A DNA stretch of 6,288 nucleotides from Planctomycetales bacterium. GTDB taxonomy: Bacteria; Planctomycetota; Planctomycetia; Pirellulales; Thermoguttaceae. Below the pieces are notes generated by a model. The model made no database searches. It had not been told where the DNA came from and saw only the letters and a program-made list of their open reading frames with translations. Positions 1 to 6,288 of this stretch are shown one piece after another (position 1 is the stretch's first letter; the number at the start of each line of letters is the position of its first letter). The translations under genes were made by a program, and so were the position numbers. Location of the stretch: NCBI GenBank assembly GCA_007127495.1, contig SKZG01000109.1, forward strand, positions 1 through 6,288, read 5' to 3'.

Positions 1-111
1 ATCTTTCTGGCGACCGGCGCTTTTTTCAATGGCGGACGACTGCCGAAGATATGGACTCGTTCCCTCGCCATTCTCGGTGAACGTTGTTACGCGGCGTTTG
101 GGTTCCGCGCG

Positions 112-3100
112 TTGCTCGCCCTGAGCCTCTTCTTGGCATGCCTTGCCCATTCCGGCAGCGCTTGCGCGGAAACCATGCGTATACGTCTTGCTTGGGGCGG
201 CGGGGCGGCCCGGCTCTGGACCGGAGCCTTGACCGTCGATCAGGGAACGCTACGCGAGCCGGAACTGCTTGGAATCGAGGCCGATGAGCCGGGTTCGATG
301 TGGCTTGCCGACCACGGCTCGCGGCTGGAAATCCGGCAGCGGAGCCCGCGAACCTATGACGGCGTCGATGTGCTGGTCGACGCTCCCTTGGCCGCGTCGG
401 TTCAGTTGACTCTAACCCCGGCCGACGCTCCGGAGCCGGTCGCGCGGTTTACCGTGTCACTCGCCGATTTGCTCGACGGGGCGCGAAACGAGCAGCTCGA
501 CGATCGGGGCAACCGGGTGCTTTTTCAGCGATCTCCGGGCGACACGCTGCGGGTTACTACGAGTCATTCTGCATTGGTGTTTGCGCCGAGCGAATCGTTG
601 GAGCTGACCGTGGAACCGCACTTGCTGCCGATTCCGGCAGACAGTCGATTCACCGTGAAGTTCGAGTTGACACCAGCTCGCGGCACGCGCGTGTTATGGT
701 CGGCCGAGCGCGAGGGCCGGGCAGGCCACGCGGTTGCGTTTCCCCTCAGCATACCGTTGCCGGCGGGAGAGGGCGCGTACGATCTGACGATGGCCGTAAC
801 GCGCGCCGGTTGGCCAAATCCGGTCCGAAGGCCGCTTCATTGGCGCCAAACCGTGGCGGAGCGAAACATCCAATTGTTGGTACTGGCACCGGAGCCTCCG
901 GAAGCCGGCGCTGAAATTACCGACGCGGCGTTTCGCCAAGTGGTCGAGATCGATCCGGCGCATCCCCACTGGTGGGATCTACTTGCCAAATTGCCGCAGC
1001 TTCCGAGGGTGGCACGGCTATGGAAAGCGCCCTTGGGCAACGGCAACATGCAGCGGTGGCGGCATCCGCTGGGCGAACTCGTCCGCCTGAGCCCCAGCCG
1101 CGAGTCGCCGGACCGGAGTTGGGAAGCCTACAAGCTGCCGGTCGTCGATCCTGGTCGCCCGCACCTCCTCGAGGTCGACTATCCCAGCGACGTGGCTCAA
1201 ACCTTGGGCATCAGCATCCTGGAGCCGAACGCGGCGGGCGCGTTGATGCCCATCGGCTTGGATTCGGGCGTGGAGGTTGGGCCGGCTCCCATCGATGCCG
1301 ACGAGGCGCCCCAGTGGCGGCGTCACCGGCTCGTTTTCTGGCCTCGTACGACGTCGCCCATGGTGTTGATGACGAACCTGCGTGCCAACGACGCCGCCGT
1401 GTATGGAAAGATTCGCATCCTTTCGGCCGGAACTCGCTTGCCTCGCGCTCCCACGGGGCCTGGGTCGGGAGATCGTCTTTTGGCGGCCTACATGGATCGG
1501 CCGATGTTGCCTGAAAACTTCTCGGCCCAGGAGTCGTTCGATCCGACCATCGAGCGGGGATTGGACGATTGGCAGACATTTCACGAAAGCGGCACGCGCC
1601 TGGTTGAGTACCTGGAGTACGCGGGCTACAACGGGCTGATGATCAACGTACTGGCTGACGGCAGCACCATTTATCCGAGCCGCCTCCTTGAACCCACCCC
1701 CCGATACGATACAGGAGTCCTTTTCGGCACAGCGCAGGATCCGGTGCGCAAGGACGTTCTGGAAATGCTTTTCCTCCTGTTCAATCGGCAGCAGTTACGA
1801 CTCATTCCGGGACTGGAGTTTGGCGCCCACATGCCGGCTCTGGAGGGGCTGCTGCGCCGCGGTGGTCCGGAGGCTGAGGGCATCGAATGGATTGGTCCGG
1901 AGGGAAGGCCTTGGACGCAAGTCCATTTTCCTCGCCGTGGACTAGGAGCCTACTACAATGTGCTTCATCCGCAAGTGCAGGAGGCGATGCTTGACGTGGT
2001 GCGCGAATTGGTGGGCCGTTATGCACACCACCCGTCTTTCGCCGGTCTGGCCGTGCAGCTTTCCGCCCACGGCTATGCTCAATTGCCGGGGCCCGAGTGG
2101 GGACTCGACGACGCCACGGTCGCGCGTTTCAGCCGGGAAACGAAAACCAGTGTGCCCGGCTCCGGGATCAACCGTTTCGCCGAGAGAGCACGGTTCCTTG
2201 CGACCGAGCCGCATCGATCGGTATGGCTGCGTTGGCGGGCTGACCGACTGCAAGATTTCTACGGTCGAGTCCAGGCAGAATTGTCGGCCGCGCGGCCCGG
2301 GGCCAAGCTGATGTTGGCGGGTTCTGAGATGCTGTCCGGCGAGGGCCCTCTGGAGCGACTCCGCCCGACCCTGATCGGCCGCCCCTCGCTTTCCGACGTT
2401 TTCTTGAGCCTGGGGGTTGACCCGGAGCGGTATCGGAAGGAGGCGGGGCCGGTGCTGCTCCGTACGGAGCGCATTGGGGCCGCGAGTGGCTCGACCGCCG
2501 CGGCCGTTGGGCGGGAATTGCCGCTCATGCCGGAATTCGATCGGCTTTTCGAGAATCAGTCGGTGCCGGCGGTCTTGTTCTTCCAACCACCACATCAGTC
2601 GCGTGTCGGTTCGTTCGACGCCAAGAGCCCATTCCAGCCCAGTTACACCGCGTTATTCTCGCAAGTATCGCCCTCCGGGCATGAGAACCGCCGACGGTTC
2701 GCCAACGCAATGGCCAAGGCCGACCCTGCCATCCTGTGTGACGGCGGGTGGTTGCTGCCGCTTGGCCAAGAGGCGGCACTTGCCGATTTTGTGGCCGCCT
2801 ACCGCAGCCTGCCCGCCGTGCCGTTTCATCGTGTGCAGGAGTCTTCGTGGCCCTCGCAACCGGTCACGTTTCGCTACGCGCACCATGAAGGCTATACGTA
2901 TGCCTATGCCGTGAACAACGCGCCGTTTGCCGTCGGGGCCAGGGTCCGCATCGAAGCGCCCGCCGGTTGCCGCATCGAGGAACTCACCGGCTTGAGGCAT
3001 GCATCTCCGCTACGGCAGGATGGGCGTGGGACGTTCGTATGGGAAGTGCAGTTAAAACCGTACGACCTGATTGCCGTGCGTTTGAACGTGGCCAACGCCA

Positions 3101-3978
3101 AGCTTGTGGCGCCGGAAGCGGTCATTCCCACACCCATTCGGGAAGCTATCGAACAACGCATCCGGACTCTCGGGCAGCGGGCCGCCGTGTTGCGCAACGC
3201 CACGCCGATGCCGGTCATTGAGAATCCTTACTTCGAAGACCTTGCGGACCAGGCGGAAACGATTCCCGGTTGGTCTTTTACAAGAAATCAGCCCGGCGTT
3301 GAGGTCCGGCTCGACACCGCCAGCCCCCACCACGGCAAACAGTGCGTTCGGATGCAAAGCGAAGGGCCCGTTACTGCGCTGGTAAGCCAACCGTTTGAGG
3401 CTCCGGGGACCGGACGTTTGACATTAGCTGTTTGGCTGCGTGTGGACGACCCCGCGCAGCAACCGCCTCTTCGCCTGGCAATCGAGGGCGATTTCGGGAG
3501 GCTCCCGTACCGTTTTGCAACGATCGGCGTTCCGCCCGCCAATGGGCAGCCCGCCGTGCCCATCGGCGCCGCTTGGGGGCAATACCTGTTCCATGTTGCG
3601 GACCTGCCGCTGGAGCCGGGCCGACGGATGTCGGTGCGTTTCGATCTGATGGGCGCGGGCGAAGTATTTATCGACCGCGTCGAAGTATATGATCTTTCAT
3701 TCAACCGCAATGAGTTGGTGGAGCTTTCAAAGCACATCTCGCTCATGGACGTAAAGCTCCAAAATGGACAATTGGCTGACTGCCTCAGCCTGCTCGAAGG
3801 CTACTGGCCGCGATTTCTTCAAGAGCATGTGGCTTTGCCGGCCGGTGCAGTCGACAATCTTGCCAACCGTCCCAATTTGCCGGCCATGCAAACCTTCGAA
3901 CCTCGAAAGCCGAAACCGGGAGAACGAACCACGCTGCTCGAGCGGATGCGCGGGCTCGTGCCCAAGGGGCTCTGGTAA
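112..3978 (+). CDS. Large exported protein with glycoside-hydrolase-like TIM barrel and C-terminal carbohydrate-binding-like module
   Basis: Residues are numbered from the TTG at 112. An export signal is visible: hydrophobic stretch 2-12 and an A-C-A cleavage site after residue 19. Beta-rich sequence follows (about 20-460), including a HPHWWDLL motif near 284. Residues 464-830 look like a TIM barrel of the GHL10 / family-10-like glycosidase kind: AGYNGLMINVLADG (504-517), a strand with E569 and H573, YYNVLHPQVQEAM (614-626), then FAGLAVQLS and GPEW (E662), a strand ending in E739, and LFFQPPHQ (822-829). A beta-rich region (about 900-1015) and a jelly-roll resembling CBM4/9-type modules (1038-1198, opening NPYFEDL) come next, then a helical, basic tail to TAA 3976-3978. 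The start is uncertain: the frame is open to base 1 with no in-frame ATG or GTG upstream, and a TTG start leaves no basic n-region, so translation may begin left of the window. The fold is inferred from pattern. Activity on a polysaccharide is plausible; substrate and catalytic residues are unknown. Confidence 0.93.
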   Translation: MLALSLFLACLAHSGSACAETMRIRLAWGGGAARLWTGALTVDQGTLREPELLGIEADEPGSMWLADHGSRLEIRQRSPRTYDGVDVLVDAPLAASVQLTLTPADAPEPVARFTVSLADLLDGARNEQLDDRGNRVLFQRSPGDTLRVTTSHSALVFAPSESLELTVEPHLLPIPADSRFTVKFELTPARGTRVLWSAEREGRAGHAVAFPLSIPLPAGEGAYDLTMAVTRAGWPNPVRRPLHWRQTVAERNIQLLVLAPEPPEAGAEITDAAFRQVVEIDPAHPHWWDLLAKLPQLPRVARLWKAPLGNGNMQRWRHPLGELVRLSPSRESPDRSWEAYKLPVVDPGRPHLLEVDYPSDVAQTLGISILEPNAAGALMPIGLDSGVEVGPAPIDADEAPQWRRHRLVFWPRTTSPMVLMTNLRANDAAVYGKIRILSAGTRLPRAPTGPGSGDRLLAAYMDRPMLPENFSAQESFDPTIERGLDDWQTFHESGTRLVEYLEYAGYNGLMINVLADGSTIYPSRLLEPTPRYDTGVLFGTAQDPVRKDVLEMLFLLFNRQQLRLIPGLEFGAHMPALEGLLRRGGPEAEGIEWIGPEGRPWTQVHFPRRGLGAYYNVLHPQVQEAMLDVVRELVGRYAHHPSFAGLAVQLSAHGYAQLPGPEWGLDDATVARFSRETKTSVPGSGINRFAERARFLATEPHRSVWLRWRADRLQDFYGRVQAELSAARPGAKLMLAGSEMLSGEGPLERLRPTLIGRPSLSDVFLSLGVDPERYRKEAGPVLLRTERIGAASGSTAAAVGRELPLMPEFDRLFENQSVPAVLFFQPPHQSRVGSFDAKSPFQPSYTALFSQVSPSGHENRRRFANAMAKADPAILCDGGWLLPLGQEAALADFVAAYRSLPAVPFHRVQESSWPSQPVTFRYAHHEGYTYAYAVNNAPFAVGARVRIEAPAGCRIEELTGLRHASPLRQDGRGTFVWEVQLKPYDLIAVRLNVANAKLVAPEAVIPTPIREAIEQRIRTLGQRAAVLRNATPMPVIENPYFEDLADQAETIPGWSFTRNQPGVEVRLDTASPHHGKQCVRMQSEGPVTALVSQPFEAPGTGRLTLAVWLRVDDPAQQPPLRLAIEGDFGRLPYRFATIGVPPANGQPAVPIGAAWGQYLFHVADLPLEPGRRMSVRFDLMGAGEVFIDRVEVYDLSFNRNELVELSKHISLMDVKLQNGQLADCLSLLEGYWPRFLQEHVALPAGAVDNLANRPNLPAMQTFEPRKPKPGERTTLLERMRGLVPKGLW

Positions 3979-3994
3979 GCTATCTTTTACTAAG

Positions 3995-4042
3995 ACTGGC
4001 CTCCCGGCTCCCGCCCATGCCGCGCGACCGGGTTGCACCAGT
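3995..4042 (+). other. Nested inverted repeat in the leader of the cyclase gene
   Basis: Outer arms ACTGG (3995-3999) and CCAGT (4038-4042) enclose inner arms CCCGG (4003-4007) and CCGGG (4028-4032) around a 20-base loop. The RNA could form a two-part stem with small internal loops. It lies just after the stop of the large exported protein and before the preferred cyclase start, and it places the alternative ATG 4017 in the loop. No T-run follows, so it is a weak terminator candidate. It could be an attenuator, an mRNA-stabilising structure or chance in GC-rich DNA. Confidence 0.25.
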
Positions 4043-4061
4043 TCTATCAATTGTTCTGCTT

Positions 4062-4068
4062 GGGAGGG
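4062..4068 (+). promoter_or_regulatory. Shine-Dalgarno-like site for ATG 4080
   Basis: GGGAGGG lies 11 bases before ATG 4080, a somewhat long but usable spacing. No comparable purine-rich site precedes the in-frame ATG at 4017. This is the main reason for placing the cyclase start at 4080. Confidence 0.5.
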
Positions 4069-4079
4069 CATGCCGACTG

Positions 4080-5174
4080 ATGGGCTTCTACTGGACGATC
4101 ATTGGCGTCATGTTGCTGCTCGGCTCCGTGCAATTGGCGGTCGGCGTGGTTTTGGGCCGATGCCTGCCGTTCGGCAGGCGTAATACAAGGCGGGAGCACG
4201 ACCAACGAGAAGCCGCCATGGAGCTTGAACGGCGCCGGCTGCGTTTCTTCGCCAAGCAGCTCGGCGTGTTGGCGGCACGGGTTTCGGGCGAAGTGGGCGA
4301 CCACCGTAACCGGATATCCGAGGTTGGACGAGAACTCGCTGACATCCAACAAGACGATCCTGCCACATTGAACGACCTCGTACTTCGTTCCGTCGCCCGC
4401 CTCGTTGCCATCAATCAGCGGCTCCAAGCTGGGCTGGCCGCGGCGGAGGAACGACTGCAACAGCAGAATGAGCAGATCGCGGCCCATTTCACGGAGTCGC
4501 GTACCGACCCGCTCACCAGCTTGATGAACCGCCGCGCATTCGACGACGCCCTCCGCTTTCAAGGTGAGCAGGCGACCGCCCCCTTCGCCCTCATCATGCT
4601 CGATGTGGACCATTTTAAGGAGTTGAACGACGAGTACGGGCATCCGGCGGGCGACGAGTTGCTGTGCAGCATCTCCGCCCGTTTCGACGCCTTGCTCGCC
4701 GGCAAGGGCATGGTCGCGCGCTACGGGGGCGAGGAGTTTGCCGCAATTGTTCCGGGGGTTGACGCCTTTCAGGCAAAGCAGATTGCACATCGGCTTCGAA
4801 CTGCCATTGCGTCAAGGCCATTTTGTTACGAACGGGCGCGGATCCCGCTTAGCGTAAGCCTGGGCGCGACGCTGGTTGCACGGGGCCACGACAGGGCAAC
4901 CGCGGTCAAGCACGCCGACGAGGCGCTGTACATGGCCAAGCGATCGGGACGCAACTGCGCGTATTTCCACGATGGAGTGGCCTGCCGACGAATTGCACTC
5001 GAAGGCGAACCTTCGGTGAGCCCGGTGCTAACCGGCGCCTCCAGCCCGGTGCAGACGGAATGGCCAGACAAACCACCGCCGGACGCATCCGACGCTGACG
5101 ACAGCCTCGACGGCATATCCGAGGACCTGCATCAACGGATGGCCGAGGTCGTCGGTACGGCTGACAGGCCGTAA
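4080..5174 (+). CDS. Membrane-anchored diguanylate cyclase (GGDEF domain)
   Basis: Predicted to make cyclic di-GMP from two GTP at the inner face of the cytoplasmic membrane. Numbered from ATG 4080 (364 residues): one hydrophobic helix (about 3-26) followed by a basic RCLPFGRR stop-transfer patch; a charged helical region likely to form a coiled coil (about 36-140) that could mediate dimerisation; then the GGDEF domain (about 143-315), with DPLTSLMNRR at 143-152, DVDHFK at 175-180 and the active-site motif RYGGEEF (GGEEF 216-220). The I-site RxxD that normally sits five residues before GGEEF reads AGKG, so product inhibition is probably absent. A proline- and acid-rich tail of about 50 residues with no recognised domain follows. 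There is no PAS, GAF, HAMP or receiver domain, so the input signal is unclear. ATG 4017 would add 21 residues but lacks a ribosome site. The gene follows the large exported protein on the same strand after about 100 bases, so co-transcription is possible. It ends TAA at 5172-5174. Confidence 0.95.
   Translation: MGFYWTIIGVMLLLGSVQLAVGVVLGRCLPFGRRNTRREHDQREAAMELERRRLRFFAKQLGVLAARVSGEVGDHRNRISEVGRELADIQQDDPATLNDLVLRSVARLVAINQRLQAGLAAAEERLQQQNEQIAAHFTESRTDPLTSLMNRRAFDDALRFQGEQATAPFALIMLDVDHFKELNDEYGHPAGDELLCSISARFDALLAGKGMVARYGGEEFAAIVPGVDAFQAKQIAHRLRTAIASRPFCYERARIPLSVSLGATLVARGHDRATAVKHADEALYMAKRSGRNCAYFHDGVACRRIALEGEPSVSPVLTGASSPVQTEWPDKPPPDASDADDSLDGISEDLHQRMAEVVGTADRP
4162..4179. repeat. 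Perfect 8-bp inverted repeat inside the cyclase gene
   Basis: GCCTGCCG (4162-4169), TT, CGGCAGGC (4172-4179). It is a perfect palindromic arm pair that would form a very stable short RNA hairpin (seven pairs with a GTTC loop). It falls on the codons for C28-R34, immediately after the single membrane helix. Function is unknown. Confidence 0.6.
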
Positions 5175-5176
5175 TC

Positions 5177-5225
5177 GAAAAAACCGCTGCCGCAGACCGT
5201 TTAGGTAGCCGTCCAGAAAGCGGTT
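5177..5225 (-). terminator. Possible rho-independent terminator for the NTPase unit
   Basis: Read on the minus strand, AACCGCT (5225-5219) can pair with AGCGGTT (5188-5182), and the second arm runs straight into a tract of six T residues (5183-5178). It lies about 120 bases beyond the NTPase stop codon, where a terminator would be expected between convergent genes. The 30-base loop is long for a canonical terminator, with only a weak inner stem, so the call is tentative. The plus-strand reading lacks a T-tract. Confidence 0.35.
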
Positions 5226-5252
5226 CCCTTGGCAAGCAGGGGAGCCAAACCG
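5221..5252. repeat. Imperfect inverted repeat in the convergent gap
   Basis: CGGT-TCCC-TTGGC (5221-5233) faces GCCAA-ACCG (5244-5252): nine pairs interrupted by a four-base bulge, with a ten-base loop. The bulge TCCC could instead pair with GGGA in the loop. There is no T-run on either side. It could help end transcription of the cyclase gene by a factor-dependent route, or be chance. Confidence 0.25.
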
Positions 5253-5345
5253 ACCGCACAGCCGCCCCGTGAAAAGCTGGCCCGTTCGTGGTGAACTGTT
5301 TCCCACGGCCGGACAAAGTACCTGAACGGCGGTTATTGCATGCCA

Positions 5346-5957
5346 CTAACGCCCTTTACGTTGCCGAGCTTCGTAAAGGTCGAAAAGGGAAAACAGGAGT
5401 TCTCGCAGGTTGTTGTCGCACTGGGCGAACGCGCGGGCAACATCGTCCGGATGCACGTGCGGCTGGAATCCGTCCTGCAATTCCGACGCGATCTGCTGGG
5501 CCAGTGGCAAATCAACTTGGGTTCGAAACAGGACGGGCAGCCCAACCGAGGCGTGCGATGTTACCAAGAGCCCAAGCTTTCGGCGCCGGCAATGCCAACG
5601 GAGCCGAACCCGGGCGATAAACCCAAGCTGCTCATATCCATCGATCACAAGGAGGGTATTCGGGGGCAGACGTCGTAATCGGCAATGTTCCGGCAGCCGG
5701 CGCTGTCCATCGTGCAAGGCGATTGCGACAATGTGCCGTTGGTGGCTTTGGAGGAGGGGCAGAAGCACTGCCAGCAATGTCGATTTTCCGGAGCCGTGCG
5801 GCCCGACGATCGCGCCGCGCCAATTCATGTCGCGGAGCCGATCGGCGAGGCCGTCGGCGGTTTCCCCCTCGGGAAATCGGAAGGGAACCGCCCCCGGACG
5901 CACACACCGGGTGCAGAACGGATTGGTTGGGACAGGGACATCCAGGTTTCGATCCAT
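5346..5957 (-). CDS. Small P-loop NTPase of unknown role, coupled to arrestin-like gene
   Basis: A cytoplasmic protein of about 203 residues with a nucleotide-binding core; no signal peptide or membrane helix. Numbered from the GTG at 5960 (ATG 5957 is residue 2): a short N-terminal segment with a CTRC pair (17-20), Walker A GPHGSGKST (53-61), a strand ending HDGQRRLP (83-90), a Walker B-like strand LLVIDGYE (103-110; D107, possible catalytic E110), an arginine-rich helix RWHCRRRK (121-128), and a VTSH strand (133-136) that could act as a sensor. The C-terminal part is helical (NNLRELLFSLFDLYE). The order suggests an ABC/AAA-like P-loop ATPase, but there is no ABC signature motif and no recognised effector domain. 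ATG 5957 shares its A with the stop TGA of the upstream gene (TGATG); GTG 5960 would overlap by four bases. Either way the two are translationally coupled. I recall similar proteins in planctomycetes as uncharacterised; this could not be searched. It ends TAG at 5348-5346. Confidence 0.9.
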   Translation of the reverse strand: MDRNLDVPVPTNPFCTRCVRPGAVPFRFPEGETADGLADRLRDMNWRGAIVGPHGSGKSTLLAVLLPLLQSHQRHIVAIALHDGQRRLPEHCRLRRLPPNTLLVIDGYEQLGFIARVRLRWHCRRRKLGLLVTSHASVGLPVLFRTQVDLPLAQQIASELQDGFQPHVHPDDVARAFAQCDNNLRELLFSLFDLYEARQRKGR

Positions 5958-6288
5958 CACGGCTGCGCGAGTTCAGGGGCGGGTAGCATGCCGAGTTGGA
6001 AGACACGCTCGCCGATGATCTCTCTCCCGCCCAGCAGGAAGGCGCGGACGCGTACGCACCAGCGTACTTTGAGAATCGCCCCACTATAAGACAGGGGCGT
6101 GCGAGGCAGCGTCGTCTCGAAACGGTTCGGCCGGTTGGGGGCAATCCAGTGGTTTGCCTCCGCGCTAGTGCGCCAAAAAGCATGCACGGCCATGTCTTCG
6201 TCGCCTTTGCCTTCTGTATACCACAACACGGAAGACTCGACAGCCTTGATCTCGTCGGCGGTCACCCCGCGAAGCCAGAAGCTACCCG
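5957..6288 (-). CDS. Arrestin-like beta-sandwich protein (C-terminal 109 residues, gene continues past right edge)
   Basis: The frame is open from the right edge to TGA at 5959-5957. The first complete codons read GSFWLRGVTADEIKAVESS, so GTG 6265 is probably internal and the real start lies beyond the window. The visible part has alternating hydrophobic strands: VLWYTEGKGDEDMAVHAF, a proline-rich LPRTPLSYSGAILKVRWCVRVRAFL segment split across strands, then GGREIIGERVFQLG. This strand pattern, with LSYSG before a long basic strand, resembles arrestin-type and Spo0M-like sandwiches. The assignment is by pattern and memory only. Such folds usually act as binding scaffolds rather than enzymes. 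There is no membrane segment in the visible part. The stop codon overlaps the NTPase start, implying joint translation and perhaps a complex. About 25-35 N-terminal residues appear to be missing if it is a single-sandwich protein. Confidence 0.82.
   Translation of the reverse strand, partial: GSFWLRGVTADEIKAVESSVLWYTEGKGDEDMAVHAFWRTSAEANHWIAPNRPNRFETTLPRTPLSYSGAILKVRWCVRVRAFLLGGREIIGERVFQLGMLPAPELAQP

Noticed and set aside
112..170. Lipoprotein signal (FLAC or SAC as a lipobox) in the exported protein
   Set aside because: Neither cysteine has L, V or I at the -3 position of a lipobox; the A-C-A site fits ordinary signal peptidase I better.
972..1514. A 180-residue plus-strand open frame inside the large gene, and many similar long frames on both strands
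   Set aside because: They are shadows in GC-rich coding sequence: compositions rich in R, P, G and S, no recognisable motif, and full overlap with a convincing gene.
1942..2595. A 217-residue minus-strand open frame opposite the barrel region
   Set aside because: No domain or motif, arginine- and glutamine-rich composition, and it lies antisense to well-supported coding sequence.
3979..4079. A sigma-70-type promoter before the cyclase (TTGCAC at 4033)
   Set aside because: No acceptable -10 hexamer at 16-18 bases spacing, and planctomycete promoters are poorly predicted by this consensus.
4047..4790. A 247-residue minus-strand open frame opposite the diguanylate cyclase
   Set aside because: It covers the conserved GGDEF coding region on the opposite strand and shows no protein-like motif.
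4906..5346. A 146-residue minus-strand open frame spanning the convergent gap and the cyclase tail
   Set aside because: Low-complexity arginine-rich translation without motifs; it would begin at the NTPase stop and run antisense to the cyclase.
5410..6018. A 202-residue plus-strand open frame opposite the NTPase
   Set aside because: The minus strand encodes a clear Walker A and Walker B in this interval; the plus-strand product is a serine/arginine-rich shadow.
5957..6265. A complete 102-residue gene starting at GTG 6265
   Set aside because: The frame continues upstream to the edge with sequence (GSFWLRG) that fits the first strands of the same beta-sandwich, so GTG 6265 is probably an internal valine.

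Overview
The window looks like ordinary chromosomal sequence from a GC-rich bacterium, most likely a planctomycete (Pirellulales-like). This placement is inference. It rests on remembered resemblance of the small P-loop protein and its arrestin-like neighbour to planctomycete proteins, and on the very large secreted multidomain protein with a glycoside-hydrolase-like barrel. No rRNA, tRNA or marker gene is present to confirm it. There are no mobile elements, CRISPR arrays or phage genes.

Layout. On the + strand, a very large exported protein (at least 1288 residues, ending at 3978) fills the left two thirds. It has an export signal, N-terminal beta-rich regions, a TIM-barrel region resembling glycoside-hydrolase-like (GHL10 type) proteins, a further beta-rich region, a jelly-roll carbohydrate-binding-like module and a basic C-terminal tail. 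Its frame is open to the left edge, so the true start is uncertain. About 100 bases downstream, on the same strand, lies a membrane-anchored diguanylate cyclase (4080-5174): one N-terminal membrane helix, a long helical/coiled-coil region, a GGDEF domain with an intact GGEEF motif but no I-site, and a proline/acidic tail. On the - strand, converging on it, is a two-gene unit read from the right edge: the C-terminal part of an arrestin-like beta-sandwich protein (5957 to beyond 6288), then a roughly 200-residue P-loop NTPase (5346-5957/5960). Their stop and start codons overlap. The 171-base convergent gap (5175-5345) holds a possible minus-strand terminator and an imperfect inverted repeat. 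No stretch longer than 300 bases lacks a gene.

How the genes may work together. The exported glycosidase-like protein and the cyclase are co-oriented and could share a transcript, which would pair an envelope polysaccharide-active protein with c-di-GMP signalling. This is suggestive only. The arrestin-like/NTPase pair is almost certainly translationally coupled and is the best candidate here for an undescribed system: a compact NTPase with a clear Walker A motif and an atypical Walker B region, paired with a scaffold-like beta-sandwich. Neither protein has a function that I can assign from sequence.
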